A DNA stretch of 64,000 nt from Cardiobacterium hominis (GCF_900637305.1 NZ_LR134365.1:2162501-2226500), one strand, 5' to 3'; positions 42,738 through 51,709 are shown, counted from the stretch's first letter. Numbers and translations are program-made. The notes: generated by a model not told the origin, from the sequence alone.

Positions 42738-43601
42738 TCAGTACCGCCATTTGTCGGTGCGCACCGCCAGGCGGGCAAAAGTAGTATTTAGGCCATTCCA
42801 GCCGTAGCTGTGCAGGATGATGTATTGCGCCCCCTCATCATCAATCAGGGCGAGATTATCGGCGGCGCGGGTGTTGGTATGCACGCCCGGCACGGCGTAG
42901 AGGCGCTCGCCTCGTTGCAGCAACACCGGCGCGACGTACTGCCCGGCGGTTTCGCGCGGCGCGGCAAAGAGGCCAAAAAAGTCCTGCGCCTGCGCGCCGG
43001 TATCGTCGCGGTAGCTACGCGCCCTCGCATAAGCACGGGCGGAATTAGGATCCTCCGGCCAATGAAACAGGCTGCCATGTGAGCCGTCGTTGTAGGTGCC
43101 GCCGCTGTGCGCGAGGATGAGGGCGCGGCCGCCGTTGTCGGCGCTGCTGCTGTCGCCGTAGTAGAGCATCATGCCGTTGCGCCCCACGCTGTCGTAACCG
43201 CCCTCCACCCATACGACCACGCCGCGCGCCGTGGCGACCACCGCCCAGCGCCCGCTCCACTGCCCGCCCTGTCCGTGTTTGTAGGGGGTGGCGAGTTCAA
43301 GCGCGGGCGGTGCGTTGTCGATGGCAGCGTAATCACGCCAGGCGGCGACGCGGCTTGTGCCGTTGTTGTCGTGGACGAGCAGGTAGCTGTCCAGCTCGCC
43401 TGTTTTTGCCGGGGCAAAGAAGCGCTTGCCTGCCGCGGCCTCTTCATGCGGCATTGTCCAGCCCGCGCCGGGTTTGCTGCCGTAGCCGGTGACCAGGCAG
43501 GCTTTGAGGATGAGGGAGAGGTTGCTTTTGGTCAGCGCCGGGGCGTCATCGTCGGTTGAGCGATACAGCGTGACGGGCATTTCGAGGTCGTTGGCGTACA
43601 T
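42738..43601 (-). CDS. Hypothetical tail-associated protein, 287 aa
   Basis: MYANDLEMPVTLYRSTDDDA, then KPGAGWTMPHEEAAAGKRFF, AAWRDYAAIDNAPPALELAT and several beta strands with WNGL and RTDKWRY at the end. The mix resembles receptor-interaction or hub proteins coded after the large tail gene in B3-like prophages. No family recognised. Confidence 0.62.
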   Translation of the reverse strand: MYANDLEMPVTLYRSTDDDAPALTKSNLSLILKACLVTGYGSKPGAGWTMPHEEAAAGKRFFAPAKTGELDSYLLVHDNNGTSRVAAWRDYAAIDNAPPALELATPYKHGQGGQWSGRWAVVATARGVVVWVEGGYDSVGRNGMMLYYGDSSSADNGGRALILAHSGGTYNDGSHGSLFHWPEDPNSARAYARARSYRDDTGAQAQDFFGLFAAPRETAGQYVAPVLLQRGERLYAVPGVHTNTRAADNLALIDDEGAQYIILHSYGWNGLNTTFARLAVRTDKWRY

Positions 43602-43619
43602 GGGATTTCCTGTTGTTGT

Positions 43620-43696
43620 TCGGGTGGTTTATTCAGCAGCGAGGTGTGCGGGCAGCCCTCACCCCCGTCCCCTCGCCCAAAGGGAGAGGGGGGAAG
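43620..43696. repeat. REP-like spacer in the tail operon
   Basis: GTGGTTTATTCAGCAGCGAG and TGTGCGGGCAGCCCTCACCC, then GTCCCCTCGCCCAAAGGGAG. Shares the GGTTTATYCA...TGCGGGCA order with 32401-32470, so it is a dispersed element rather than chance. Confidence 0.6.
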
Positions 43697-43703
43697 GTGT
43701 CGG

Positions 43704-46700
43704 TTATACCTCCACCGTATTGCCGCGTAGGCACATGGTGAAGCCGTCGGTCTCGGTCTGTTTGGTCGCCGAGGGCTGTACCGCGCGCAGCACCCAGACG
43801 CCGAGGTGGGTGCCGTAGGTGTTGAGGCGCACCGCGTTACCAACCGCCCACGGCGAGGCGCCGTTGTTGATGCCAAACGCGCCCTTTTTCAGGACAAAGT
43901 ACGGCTTGCCGGTGGCGGCGTTAATCGGCGCGAGGTCTTGCAGCGCGTCAAAGCGGCCGACAAAGCCGAGCGCCTCGCTGTAGAGGTCAAACTGCGTGCC
44001 GTCGCGCCAGACGATGGCCCAGCGGTCGGTGGTCGCACCGTCATCGGTCAGGACGAGCGGGTAGTCTTTGAGGTTGAGTTTGGCGGTGATGGCGTCGCCT
44101 CTAGGGTCATCCGACCAGACGTTGTCAAAGAGTTTCTGCGACCACGGCGGGCTGTGCCGCACCTCCAAATCGCCGCCGATGAGCGCGCTGGAGACGTAGG
44201 TGTCTTCTTTGGGATAGTCACGGCCGACCGGAAATTGCAGTTGCAAGGTGCCGTCAATGTCGGCGACGATGACCCGGTTTTCTTCTTCTCTTGCGTGGTG
44301 GGCTGTTATCGGCATCTGATAGGCAGAGAGGTCGAGCGGTGTCGCCCAGGTCAGCGTCCCCGCGTCGAGGTCGTAGTCGTACCACTTGGCCTCGATGGCT
44401 CGATTTTTGGCGTCACGCAGGCAGAGGCTGTCAATGTGGTCGCGCGAGAGCCGCACCGTCTGCCCGGCGGTATGCGCGCTGCCGAGGTCATCGCTGAGGC
44501 GGTGGCCGATGACGATCATGTCGCCGCGCCGGTAGATGGGCACACGGCCGTCGGCGGGCAGGCGCACCGCGTCGATACCGATGGCCGAGGTGTCGAGTGG
44601 CAGGTAGGTGTAGGAGACGGCGTTATAGAGGATGGTGTCGGCATAGACCTGTGCCGGTTGCCAGATTTTGCCGTCCGGGCGCACCGCGTCTGGGTTGTAC
44701 CAATACTTGCCCTCGTTGCCCGCGGCCACCACCCACTTGCCAAAGCGGACACGGGCAACCCCGGTCTCGTAGTCGATACTGCCCTCAACGTTGCCGCCTG
44801 TAATCTTGCCGCCGTTGTCGGCGCGCACGTTGAGCTGCCCGCCGCTGAGCGGGGTCGCGGTGATTTGCAGGGAGGCGGGGCGGATGGGCGAGGCCGGGAT
44901 GCGCCACACCGCGGTATCGACCGGGTTGGCCGATACCGTGCCAGCGAGCGCCTGCAAGTTGACCGCCCCGGCGGGTGCCTGCTCGATGGTGGCCATGCCG
45001 GTCTCGTAGTTGATGCTGCCGATGCGCGCCGCCGCCCCGGTCGCAGGCTCCAGGCGGTAGTAGAGCTCGCCGCGACGGTCAAAATACACCTCGCTGCCAA
45101 TCGCAAAGCGCACCGAGCCGGGGACGATGCGCTCGGCGTAGGTCGGCAGGAGGTCGATGCGCAGCGTGCCGGAGGCCGCCTTTTTGCTGCGTGCGTCCTC
45201 GGACTGCTGCCCGCGAAACTTGGCGCTCACCACAAAGCTGTCGTCAATCGGCGCGGAGGCGAGCGCCTCGACGTACTCGTAACCGGCAAACACCATGCGG
45301 TAGAGCGGTTTGACCGTCTGCGTCGTGCCTTGGGTGGAGACTATCTCCTCGCCCATCGGCTGTTTGCGGTAGATGGCTTTGGGGATTTTGACCACCGCGT
45401 CCGGCTTAAGTTTGATGACGCCGGTCGTGTAGTTAATCGTGCCACGGCTGACGCCACCGGCATCGCGCAGCGCGCCCGCACCGTCATCGCGCACCGTCAC
45501 ATAGGGGTCGACCTGGCGGGTGTAGGCCTCACCCGCCTGCACTTTGGTGTCGTAGTCCTCTATGAGGACGTTGTACACCAGCTCGACCGAGCGCGGCTTG
45601 ATTTGTGTCTGGCCGAGGGTGAGGTTGACGTTGCCGCTGCCGTCGCGTGTCGGGGCTTTCCACTCGGCGGTCTGCGGCTGGCCGACGCTGTAATCGACCT
45701 TGACGTCGAGGCGTTGCTCGCCGCCGGGGTAGCTGCTGAGGGTGATGTCGCCGCTGCGGTAATCGACCGTCCCCGTCCAGGCGCCGCTGATGTTGCCCGC
45801 GCCGTCGTCCTGCGCCGTCTTGGCCGCGCCGTTGTCTGTCCAGCTTAATTTGACGGTGTTGGGGGCGAGGCCGGCCTCGGTGGCAATCAGCATCGTCGCC
45901 GTCGGCTGGCTATCGGCGCGGTTGTGGATGGTTGCCTGCGAGCCCCAAGAAAACAGCACCTCGCTACCGACGTCGGGCATCTCGCCGCAGGTGAGCGACA
46001 CCGAGCCGGTGCGGTAGTTGAGGGTGCCGCTGCCATGCCCGGCCGAGCCGCCGCGCAAGGCGCCAGAGCCGTCGTCACGCAGGTCGTACCAGCGACCTTG
46101 CGCACGGTACGACACTTGCAGCGAGCCGGGCGCAGGCACCGGCAGGATGGTGAGGACATAGTTGTAGCTGCGGTTGTTAATCAACACCGGGATGCTGGCG
46201 GTGTCCGCTACCTGCAGCAGCTCGGCTGCCGGGCGGAAGTAGAGCGTCCAGACGCCGCCGGAGGAGAGGGTCTCGCTAAAGCGCAGCTCGCCGCGGGCGT
46301 AGTCCACCGTGCCGACCGCAGTATCGCCGCGGTAGAGGGTGCCGCCGCGGTCGCTGATGGTGATGCCGTTCGTCGTGAGACGCAGACTGCCGGGGGTGAT
46401 GGCGTTGCCTGCGTGCAGAACGGTACTGTCATTGATGGCGTTGTAGGCGGTAAGCACCGATTCGCCCTTGGCCGCATCAAAGATGAGCTGACGCTGCCCG
46501 GCGGCGGTGTAATCAATCAGCGGCGTCTCCAGCTGCGAGGTCGGCACCAGTTTTTCCATGATGCTCGGCAGGCGGATGGTCTGCGTGTTGGCGCGGATGG
46601 CCTCAACCAGCGGTTTGACGCCATAGTAAGAGGCGCTGTCAGAGATGTGCGTCTCCATTAAGAGGCACGGCGGGTCGGCATGGGTGATGGAGGGATAATC

Positions 46701-47327
46701 GGCGCCGATAAAATCCGCGGTGAGCGCGGTCGAGGTCTCCATCTTGACCACGGCGCGGATAAAATCCTTGCCGTCCGGCGTGGTAAAGGTGCGGTTTTCG
46801 GAGGAGACGCGGATAACCTGGATGTACTGCTCCTCGGTGGGGTAGCCCTTTTTGACTTGGCGCAGGCAATAGACATCACCGACCAGCGGCAAGGCCTCAT
46901 CGGTGCGCTGATACGCCTGGACGATGCGTGAGCCGAGCGATTGCGTCGAGAGCAGGGTCATCTTGCTCTCGATGGTATAGACCGCGTAGGCGGCGATGCG
47001 CTTGATGATGTCCTTGCGCCGCTCGCCATAACGCACGCCGCGGTAGAGCAGGTGCGAGACGTTGGCCGCCTTGGCGGGCTTGCTGATGATGACGTGCGCG
47101 CCGCCCAGCTTGGCGGCATCGGGTCGGCGCACCGCCGCATGCACTGAGCGCGCCGAGAAGCGGCCGATGGTGCGGTCTTGGTCGGAGACCGGATTAAATA
47201 GCTCGTTGTCGGCACCGGTGAGCGGGTCGCGCACCATCAGGCCGCCGCCGTCGTCGCTGTCGGTTAAGTTCTCGGTCGGATAAAAGCGCAGGTCTTGCGT
47301 GGTGAGTTGGGTATGGCGTTTGGTCAT
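43704..47327 (-). CDS. Large tail protein with repeated beta motifs, 1,207 aa
   Basis: N-terminus (RFYPTENLTDSDDGGGLMVR and RSVHAAVRRPDAAKLGGAHV) matches the long tail protein that follows the tape-measure genes in B3-like phages. From about residue 270 on, a unit of the form D-G-x-G...G-x-I/L-N/D-Y-x-T/S-G-x-I-x-L recurs at least six times (GTLNYRTGSVSL, GTVDYRSGDITL, GTINYTTGVIKL, GSINYETGMATI, GSIDYETGVARV), suggesting stacked beta domains as in tail-tip or adhesion proteins. One continuous frame on the minus strand; 17 bp precede the small gene upstream. Confidence 0.75.
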   Translation of the reverse strand: MTKRHTQLTTQDLRFYPTENLTDSDDGGGLMVRDPLTGADNELFNPVSDQDRTIGRFSARSVHAAVRRPDAAKLGGAHVIISKPAKAANVSHLLYRGVRYGERRKDIIKRIAAYAVYTIESKMTLLSTQSLGSRIVQAYQRTDEALPLVGDVYCLRQVKKGYPTEEQYIQVIRVSSENRTFTTPDGKDFIRAVVKMETSTALTADFIGADYPSITHADPPCLLMETHISDSASYYGVKPLVEAIRANTQTIRLPSIMEKLVPTSQLETPLIDYTAAGQRQLIFDAAKGESVLTAYNAINDSTVLHAGNAITPGSLRLTTNGITISDRGGTLYRGDTAVGTVDYARGELRFSETLSSGGVWTLYFRPAAELLQVADTASIPVLINNRSYNYVLTILPVPAPGSLQVSYRAQGRWYDLRDDGSGALRGGSAGHGSGTLNYRTGSVSLTCGEMPDVGSEVLFSWGSQATIHNRADSQPTATMLIATEAGLAPNTVKLSWTDNGAAKTAQDDGAGNISGAWTGTVDYRSGDITLSSYPGGEQRLDVKVDYSVGQPQTAEWKAPTRDGSGNVNLTLGQTQIKPRSVELVYNVLIEDYDTKVQAGEAYTRQVDPYVTVRDDGAGALRDAGGVSRGTINYTTGVIKLKPDAVVKIPKAIYRKQPMGEEIVSTQGTTQTVKPLYRMVFAGYEYVEALASAPIDDSFVVSAKFRGQQSEDARSKKAASGTLRIDLLPTYAERIVPGSVRFAIGSEVYFDRRGELYYRLEPATGAAARIGSINYETGMATIEQAPAGAVNLQALAGTVSANPVDTAVWRIPASPIRPASLQITATPLSGGQLNVRADNGGKITGGNVEGSIDYETGVARVRFGKWVVAAGNEGKYWYNPDAVRPDGKIWQPAQVYADTILYNAVSYTYLPLDTSAIGIDAVRLPADGRVPIYRRGDMIVIGHRLSDDLGSAHTAGQTVRLSRDHIDSLCLRDAKNRAIEAKWYDYDLDAGTLTWATPLDLSAYQMPITAHHAREEENRVIVADIDGTLQLQFPVGRDYPKEDTYVSSALIGGDLEVRHSPPWSQKLFDNVWSDDPRGDAITAKLNLKDYPLVLTDDGATTDRWAIVWRDGTQFDLYSEALGFVGRFDALQDLAPINAATGKPYFVLKKGAFGINNGASPWAVGNAVRLNTYGTHLGVWVLRAVQPSATKQTETDGFTMCLRGNTVEV

Positions 47328-47346
47328 TATCTGTTACCGGGTTGCA

Positions 47347-47748
47347 TTAGATGGTCATCAGGTGGAGGGTCGGCGCCTCGTACTGCGCCGTGCCGTCTTC
47401 GGGGGCGCGGTAGGCGACCGGGGTCAAATCAGAGAGCGCGGGGCGGGCAAAACAGACGTTGAGCTGCCGCCCGTCGGGGTGGGCGAGGGTCATTTCCAGC
47501 TCCGGCACGTCCGCCCAGGCGGCGAGGGCCAGCAGCGTGGCACGTGGCAGCCAGATCCACTCGCCGCCGAGAGTGACCGGACGTCCGGCGAGCATCGTCC
47601 CCTGCTGGATGATGGCGCTGCCGCCGAGGCTGTATTGCACCTGCGACTGCGCCAGCGCTTGCCAGTCAAACTCGTCACGCCAGCGCATGTCGGCCGGTAG
47701 TTCGAGGCTATCGTTGTTGTCTTTGCGGGTGAGTGTCCAAGGTGTCAT
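47347..47748 (-). CDS. Tail assembly protein, 133 aa
   Basis: MTPWTLTRKDNNDSLELPAD, RWRDEFDWQALAQSQVQYSL, then LAHPDGRQLNVCFARPALSD. Start 47748 forms ATGA with the tape-measure stop. Small genes here in B3-like phages encode distal-tail-like parts; role inferred from position. Confidence 0.65.
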   Translation of the reverse strand: MTPWTLTRKDNNDSLELPADMRWRDEFDWQALAQSQVQYSLGGSAIIQQGTMLAGRPVTLGGEWIWLPRATLLALAAWADVPELEMTLAHPDGRQLNVCFARPALSDLTPVAYRAPEDGTAQYEAPTLHLMTI

Positions 47749-50700
47749 CGCGGGCTCCGTTTGGCGGCGTTGTAGAGTTCGTTGGCAAAATTCTGTGCGC
47801 CGCGTCTCTCGGCGGCGGCAATGCGGTCGTCCCAAACGTCCACCACCTGCTGCGGGCTGATGTCGCCTGCGCCGTGACTGGTGGCGCTGCTGGCCGTCGT
47901 GCTGCGCGGTGTGGCGTTACCGCGGCTGCGCGATTCCTGCGCGCGCGCTGCCGCCTCGGCTTTCTTGTCCGCCGCCTGCCGCGCCTTCTCGACGCCGATT
48001 TGCCGCTGGAGTTCGAGGGCGCGCTCGTACTGGGCGATTTCTTCGGCGTTGCCACGGATTCGCGCCTCTTGCAGCTTGCCCTCCAGCTCGCGCAGCTTGC
48101 GCTGCTGCTCCAGCTTCGCGGTTTTGCTGTCGTCGCCCTTGAGCTGCGCCAGTTCGGCTTCAAGGCTGGCGGCGGTGTCGCGTGCCTGCTGTTGCAGGTC
48201 TTCCAGTTTTTTCTTGGCGGCGTCGATGCTGGCGTTGAGGTTTTTGAGGGTGGTGCTGTCCAGCGCCGTGATATTGGAGTGCGCGGCCTGTGCGGCACGG
48301 GCGATGTCCTGCATGGAGACGGTGCCGTCGCTGGTACGCTGGTTGAGGAGCTCAGTTGCCTTCTCGGCGCGTTGCACATCGGCGACGTACTGCTGTCCCA
48401 CCTGCGACATCGCCGCCACCTTGCGCAGGTAGTCGTCGGCATCCATGTGTCCCAGGCTGGTCACCATGCTGTTGATGGCGTCATCAACCAGCCCGATGGC
48501 CTCGGCATTGAGCTTGCTGGCGTCGTAGATGGTCATCATCGCCTTTTTCTTTTTCTCGGTGGCTTCAGCGGCCTGTTCGCTGGCTTCGGCTTCTTTTTTC
48601 TGTGCGGCGGCGTGTTCTTGTGCCGCTTGCGCTGCTTGTCCATGCGCCTGCGTGGCGGTTTCGCCGATTTTGGCGGTTTTGGCGCGCAGCTCCTCGGTTT
48701 TGCTTTTGATTTGGTCGAGGATGTCGGCGTACTGTTTGGCGGAGAGTTCCCCCGCGGCGAAGGCCGCTTTGGCTTCAGTGCCGATGCGTTCCAATCCGCC
48801 GAGGTCGGCGCTGTTGAGGCGTTCTTTGAGCGCATCCATTGCGGTTGCCGCCGCATCTGGCAAGCCTTGGATGCCGTCAGCCATGCGCTTGAGCTGGCCT
48901 TGCGTCAGCTTGTCCATCGCTACGCCGCTGTCCGTCAGTTGCTGTTTCAGCGCCGCCCATTCTTCCGGCGACGAGATTTTCGCCGCCAGTGCTTCAAAGC
49001 CTGCACGGGCCGCGGCGGTCGCATCCAAACCGGCATCCATCGCCTGCTGCACCGCATAGGTGTAGTCGCTCATCGCTTTTTTGGATTTCGCGGAGACGCC
49101 GGTAAAGACTTCGTCGAGGTCAACGCCGATGTCCGCAAAAGCATTCTTCGCCGCTTCCGCCGCCTGCTCTTGCGCCGCTTTGGTTTGCTGCGCGGCGTCG
49201 ACAGCGGCTTTGGTTTGTTTGTCCGCTTCGGTGATGGCTGCGTCCGTGACTTCACGCGCGGCATCAATGGCAACTTGGGCAAAGCCCAATATCGGCTGCT
49301 TGGCTGCTTCTACGGCGTCGGCAGTGGCTTGTGGGATTTGGGCGAGGGAGGCACTGGCTTTTTCGGCGGCATCTTGTGCCGTCCCTGCGATGGATTCGCC
49401 GCTGGCACGGATGGATTCGCCTGCGTTGTTGATGACATCGAGCAGCGCGTCGCGCGCGTTGTTGGCGACTTCGTTCAGGCTGGCGAGGCGTTCCAGCATG
49501 GAGTTCGAGGCGCGGTCGGTGATGCCGAAAAAATCTGTGACGGCTTCGCCCGCGCCCAAGATGCCGAGCGCAACGTTGGCGGCAACCTGCATGATGGTAG
49601 TGAGGACGATGCCGAGGGTGGCAAATCCCGCCTTCAGCCCGTTCAGCCCAATGGAGAGCGCCTGGAATGCGCCATTGAGCGCCACGCCGGTTGTTTGTAG
49701 CACGGCAAAGCCGCTGCTGACCTTGTCCACCGCCGCGCCAAAGTCCAGCTCCTTGACAAAGCGGATGACCACGTCGGCGCCATGCTCAAAGGTGTCAGCG
49801 ATTTTCTGGCCAAGCGCTTCAATTTTGCCGCTGGCGACCAGTTCGGAGATAACATCCGCCAGCTCCAGCATTTTCTTTTTCAGCGGTTCGAGGATGGGCG
49901 TGGCGAGCTTGAGTTTGACCGCATCCCATGCGCTTTCCAGCTCGGCAAATGCCCCGCCGACGTTGTCGCCCATTTCCTTGGCCTGATTGACCGCAAAGCC
50001 GGTGGCATCTTTGAGCTTGTTGTTCAGTTCATCGACCGCCTCAATCCCTTGCCCGACCAGCGCGCGGAAAGCGGGGCCGGCCGCTTCGCCGAGCGCGCTG
50101 ATGGCCGCCTGCCCCTTCGGCCCGGTCGCCGCCAACTCGCGAATCGCCTGACTGAAATTGTTGGTGCGGATACCAATAGAGGCAAGCTCGCGTCTGAAAG
50201 TGCTGGCCGGATTTTGGAATTGGCTCATCATCGCCGCCATCGCCGTACCGGCGCGGCTGCCGTCAAAGCCCGCATCGGCCAGCTTGCCGATGTAGGCGGC
50301 GGTTTCTTCGAGGGTGAGGCCGAGGGCGTGCGCGTTTGGCGCGGCGTAGCTCATCGCCAAGCCCATGCCCTTAATATCGGTATTGGCGGAGGACGCCGCC
50401 TTGGCAAGGACGTCAGCAACCCGCGCGGCATCGCTCATCGCCAAGCCCATACCGGAGGCGGTTTGTGTGATGTAGCTGGCGGCGTCAGCGAGTTCGAGGC
50501 CGTTACCCTGTGCCAGCGCCAGCACCGACGGCAGCGCTTCGATGGCTTCGCTGCTTTTCAGGCCGGCGCGAGCGAGATTTTCCAGCGCCTGCGCTGCTTC
50601 CGTAGCGTTATATTTGGTCTCTGCGCCCATCTTCTCGGCAGCGGCGCGCAGCGCTTCCATTTCCTCGGCAGACGCGCCAGAGACAGCTTTTACGGTCGAG

Positions 50701-51095
50701 AGTTGCGCCTCAAAATCTGCCGCACCGCTGACCGCCTCGCCAAAAAAATCCTTGATTTTCCCCGCGACAAAGGCGACGCCGAGCGCCGCGCCGAAGGCGA
50801 TGACCGCGCCTTTCAGGCGGTCAAATGCGCCGACATTGCGCTCGGCGCTGTCAGCAAGGCGGTCGGCATCTTCGCGTGCCTGGTTGGTAGCTTCCGCGAG
50901 GTTGCGCAGACGGCGCGCGCGTTCTTCCGGGTCAAGGCTGTCCCACTCGGCGCGCAGCCGCGCGGATTCATCGGTGAGCTGGTCGGTGTTGTGCCCGGCG
51001 GCGCGCAGGGCTTCGATGACCGCGTCGATACGGTCAAGCCCACGGACACCCGCGGTAATGAGGAGTTCGGTGTGGAGGCGTGTATTGGATGGCAT
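47745..51095 (-). CDS. Tail tape-measure protein
   Basis: 1,116 aa. TP901-type core near residues 100-350: AAVSGAADFEAQLSTVKAVS-like start (SGAADFEAQLSTVKAVSGAS), ETKYNATEAAQALENLARAG, the repeated GMGLAMS segments and LGLTLEETAAYIGKLADAGF with SRAGTAMAAMM. The rest is helical with hydrophobic patches (ALSIGLNGLKAGFATLGIVL) and long Ala/Lys coiled coils, as expected for a protein that sets tail length. First gene of the tail operon, 54 bp downstream of a late promoter box. Confidence 0.92.
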   Translation of the reverse strand: MPSNTRLHTELLITAGVRGLDRIDAVIEALRAAGHNTDQLTDESARLRAEWDSLDPEERARRLRNLAEATNQAREDADRLADSAERNVGAFDRLKGAVIAFGAALGVAFVAGKIKDFFGEAVSGAADFEAQLSTVKAVSGASAEEMEALRAAAEKMGAETKYNATEAAQALENLARAGLKSSEAIEALPSVLALAQGNGLELADAASYITQTASGMGLAMSDAARVADVLAKAASSANTDIKGMGLAMSYAAPNAHALGLTLEETAAYIGKLADAGFDGSRAGTAMAAMMSQFQNPASTFRRELASIGIRTNNFSQAIRELAATGPKGQAAISALGEAAGPAFRALVGQGIEAVDELNNKLKDATGFAVNQAKEMGDNVGGAFAELESAWDAVKLKLATPILEPLKKKMLELADVISELVASGKIEALGQKIADTFEHGADVVIRFVKELDFGAAVDKVSSGFAVLQTTGVALNGAFQALSIGLNGLKAGFATLGIVLTTIMQVAANVALGILGAGEAVTDFFGITDRASNSMLERLASLNEVANNARDALLDVINNAGESIRASGESIAGTAQDAAEKASASLAQIPQATADAVEAAKQPILGFAQVAIDAAREVTDAAITEADKQTKAAVDAAQQTKAAQEQAAEAAKNAFADIGVDLDEVFTGVSAKSKKAMSDYTYAVQQAMDAGLDATAAARAGFEALAAKISSPEEWAALKQQLTDSGVAMDKLTQGQLKRMADGIQGLPDAAATAMDALKERLNSADLGGLERIGTEAKAAFAAGELSAKQYADILDQIKSKTEELRAKTAKIGETATQAHGQAAQAAQEHAAAQKKEAEASEQAAEATEKKKKAMMTIYDASKLNAEAIGLVDDAINSMVTSLGHMDADDYLRKVAAMSQVGQQYVADVQRAEKATELLNQRTSDGTVSMQDIARAAQAAHSNITALDSTTLKNLNASIDAAKKKLEDLQQQARDTAASLEAELAQLKGDDSKTAKLEQQRKLRELEGKLQEARIRGNAEEIAQYERALELQRQIGVEKARQAADKKAEAAARAQESRSRGNATPRSTTASSATSHGAGDISPQQVVDVWDDRIAAAERRGAQNFANELYNAAKRSPR

Positions 51096-51148
51096 AGTCG
51101 CACCTTGATTGGTGCGACCATCTTGCGGACTTTATATATGGGCCGCGA

Positions 51149-51167
51149 TTAGACTGGTTTGGTATTT
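51149..51167 (-). promoter_or_regulatory. Late promoter box, P(P) equivalent, for the tail operon
   Basis: AAATACCAAACCAGTCTAA plus TCG on the minus strand; one base differs (C to A) from the other three boxes. It lies at the outer border of the prophage gene block. Confidence 0.72.
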
Positions 51168-51183
51168 CCGGCGACGTCGCCGG
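51168..51183. repeat. CCGGCGACGTCGCCGG palindrome, copy 3
   Basis: The 16-bp core of the palindrome found twice in the repressor gene, here directly upstream of the late promoter box. Confidence 0.7.
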
Positions 51184-51224
51184 TTTTTGGCGCTTCGGTA
51201 TTTGCGACGCGGTTTCAATTTTCC

Positions 51225-51260
51225 TTCCCGCCGTTTCCCGTTTGTTCCCGATTTTTCCCG
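51225..51260. repeat. Four TTCCCG boxes at exact 10-bp spacing near the prophage right end
   Basis: TTCCCG begins at 51225, 51235, 51245 and 51255, i.e. once per DNA turn, followed by TTTATGTCGC. No gene covers it. A transposase- or regulator-binding array at the prophage end is the most likely reading. Confidence 0.6.
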
Positions 51261-51349
51261 TTTATGTCGCTCTCTTCTTCTGGTTTATATCATCCCGCAT
51301 CATCCATTCAACCCCAATGGGATCCGCTATATACAGCGTTTTGCCGCTT

Positions 51350-51355
51350 TATAAT
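51350..51355 (+). promoter_or_regulatory. Candidate -10 box of cutA
   Basis: TATAAT on the plus strand, 22 bp upstream of the ATG with a GGAG site in between. No convincing -35 is seen. If the prophage end is at 51299, the host promoter would be intact but its upstream region replaced. Confidence 0.5.
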
Positions 51356-51376
51356 GCCGCTTTTCCGGAGGTGTGT

Positions 51377-51709
51377 ATGAATGACGTGTTATGCGTGGTG
51401 CTCTCTACCGCGCCCGACCGCGAGACAGCCGAGCGCATCGGCGAGGCGCTGCTGCGCGAACGACTCGCCGCCTGCGTGCAGTATGAGGCGGTGCGCAGTC
51501 AGTATTGGTGGCAGGGGGAGCTTTGCACGGACGACGAGGTACGGCTTACCATCAAGACGCGGCGGGCGCTCTACGACGCGGTTGAGGCGGCGATTTTGCG
51601 CTTGCATCCTTACGACTGCCCGCAGGTGCTGTGCCTTGCGGTCGATGCGGTCAGCGCGGGTTATCAGGCGTGGGCGACGGCGGCGGTGTCAGCCAATCCC
51701 GCGGTTTGA
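51377..51709 (+). CDS. cutA: Divalent-cation tolerance protein CutA
   Basis: 110 aa, trimeric small-domain protein linked to copper tolerance. Conserved pattern: [60 protein letters not shown] and [20 protein letters not shown]. The ATG at 51377 follows GGAGG. The last 59 bp overlap the 3' end of hemF on the other strand. Confidence 0.92.
   Translation: MNDVLCVVLSTAPDRETAERIGEALLRERLAACVQYEAVRSQYWWQGELCTDDEVRLTIKTRRALYDAVEAAILRLHPYDCPQVLCLAVDAVSAGYQAWATAAVSANPAV

Larger units (their letters stand above)
15432..51299. mobile_element. Mu/B3-type transposable prophage, apparently complete, with reordered gene blocks
   Basis: The interval holds an S24 repressor, Ner-like protein, transposase A and target-selection ATPase B, Gam, GemA, Mor, Com, the lysis cassette (holin, transglycosylase, spanins), terminase, DUF935 portal, F-like and G-like head proteins, protease/scaffold, capsid, tail tube, tape measure and further tail proteins. 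All structural frames are open. There are no sheath or baseplate genes, so a flexible-tailed (B3-like) virion is likely. The ends are provisional: TGCGGG at 15432 and the inverted CCCGCA ending at 51299, each followed inward by a GCGACATAAA motif. I could not find a matching 5-bp target duplication. The gene-defined minimum is 15491-51167. Confidence 0.85.

Noticed and set aside
51225-51260. CRISPR array
   Set aside because: The 10-bp TTCCCG period is far too short for repeats and spacers; no cas gene is present in the window.
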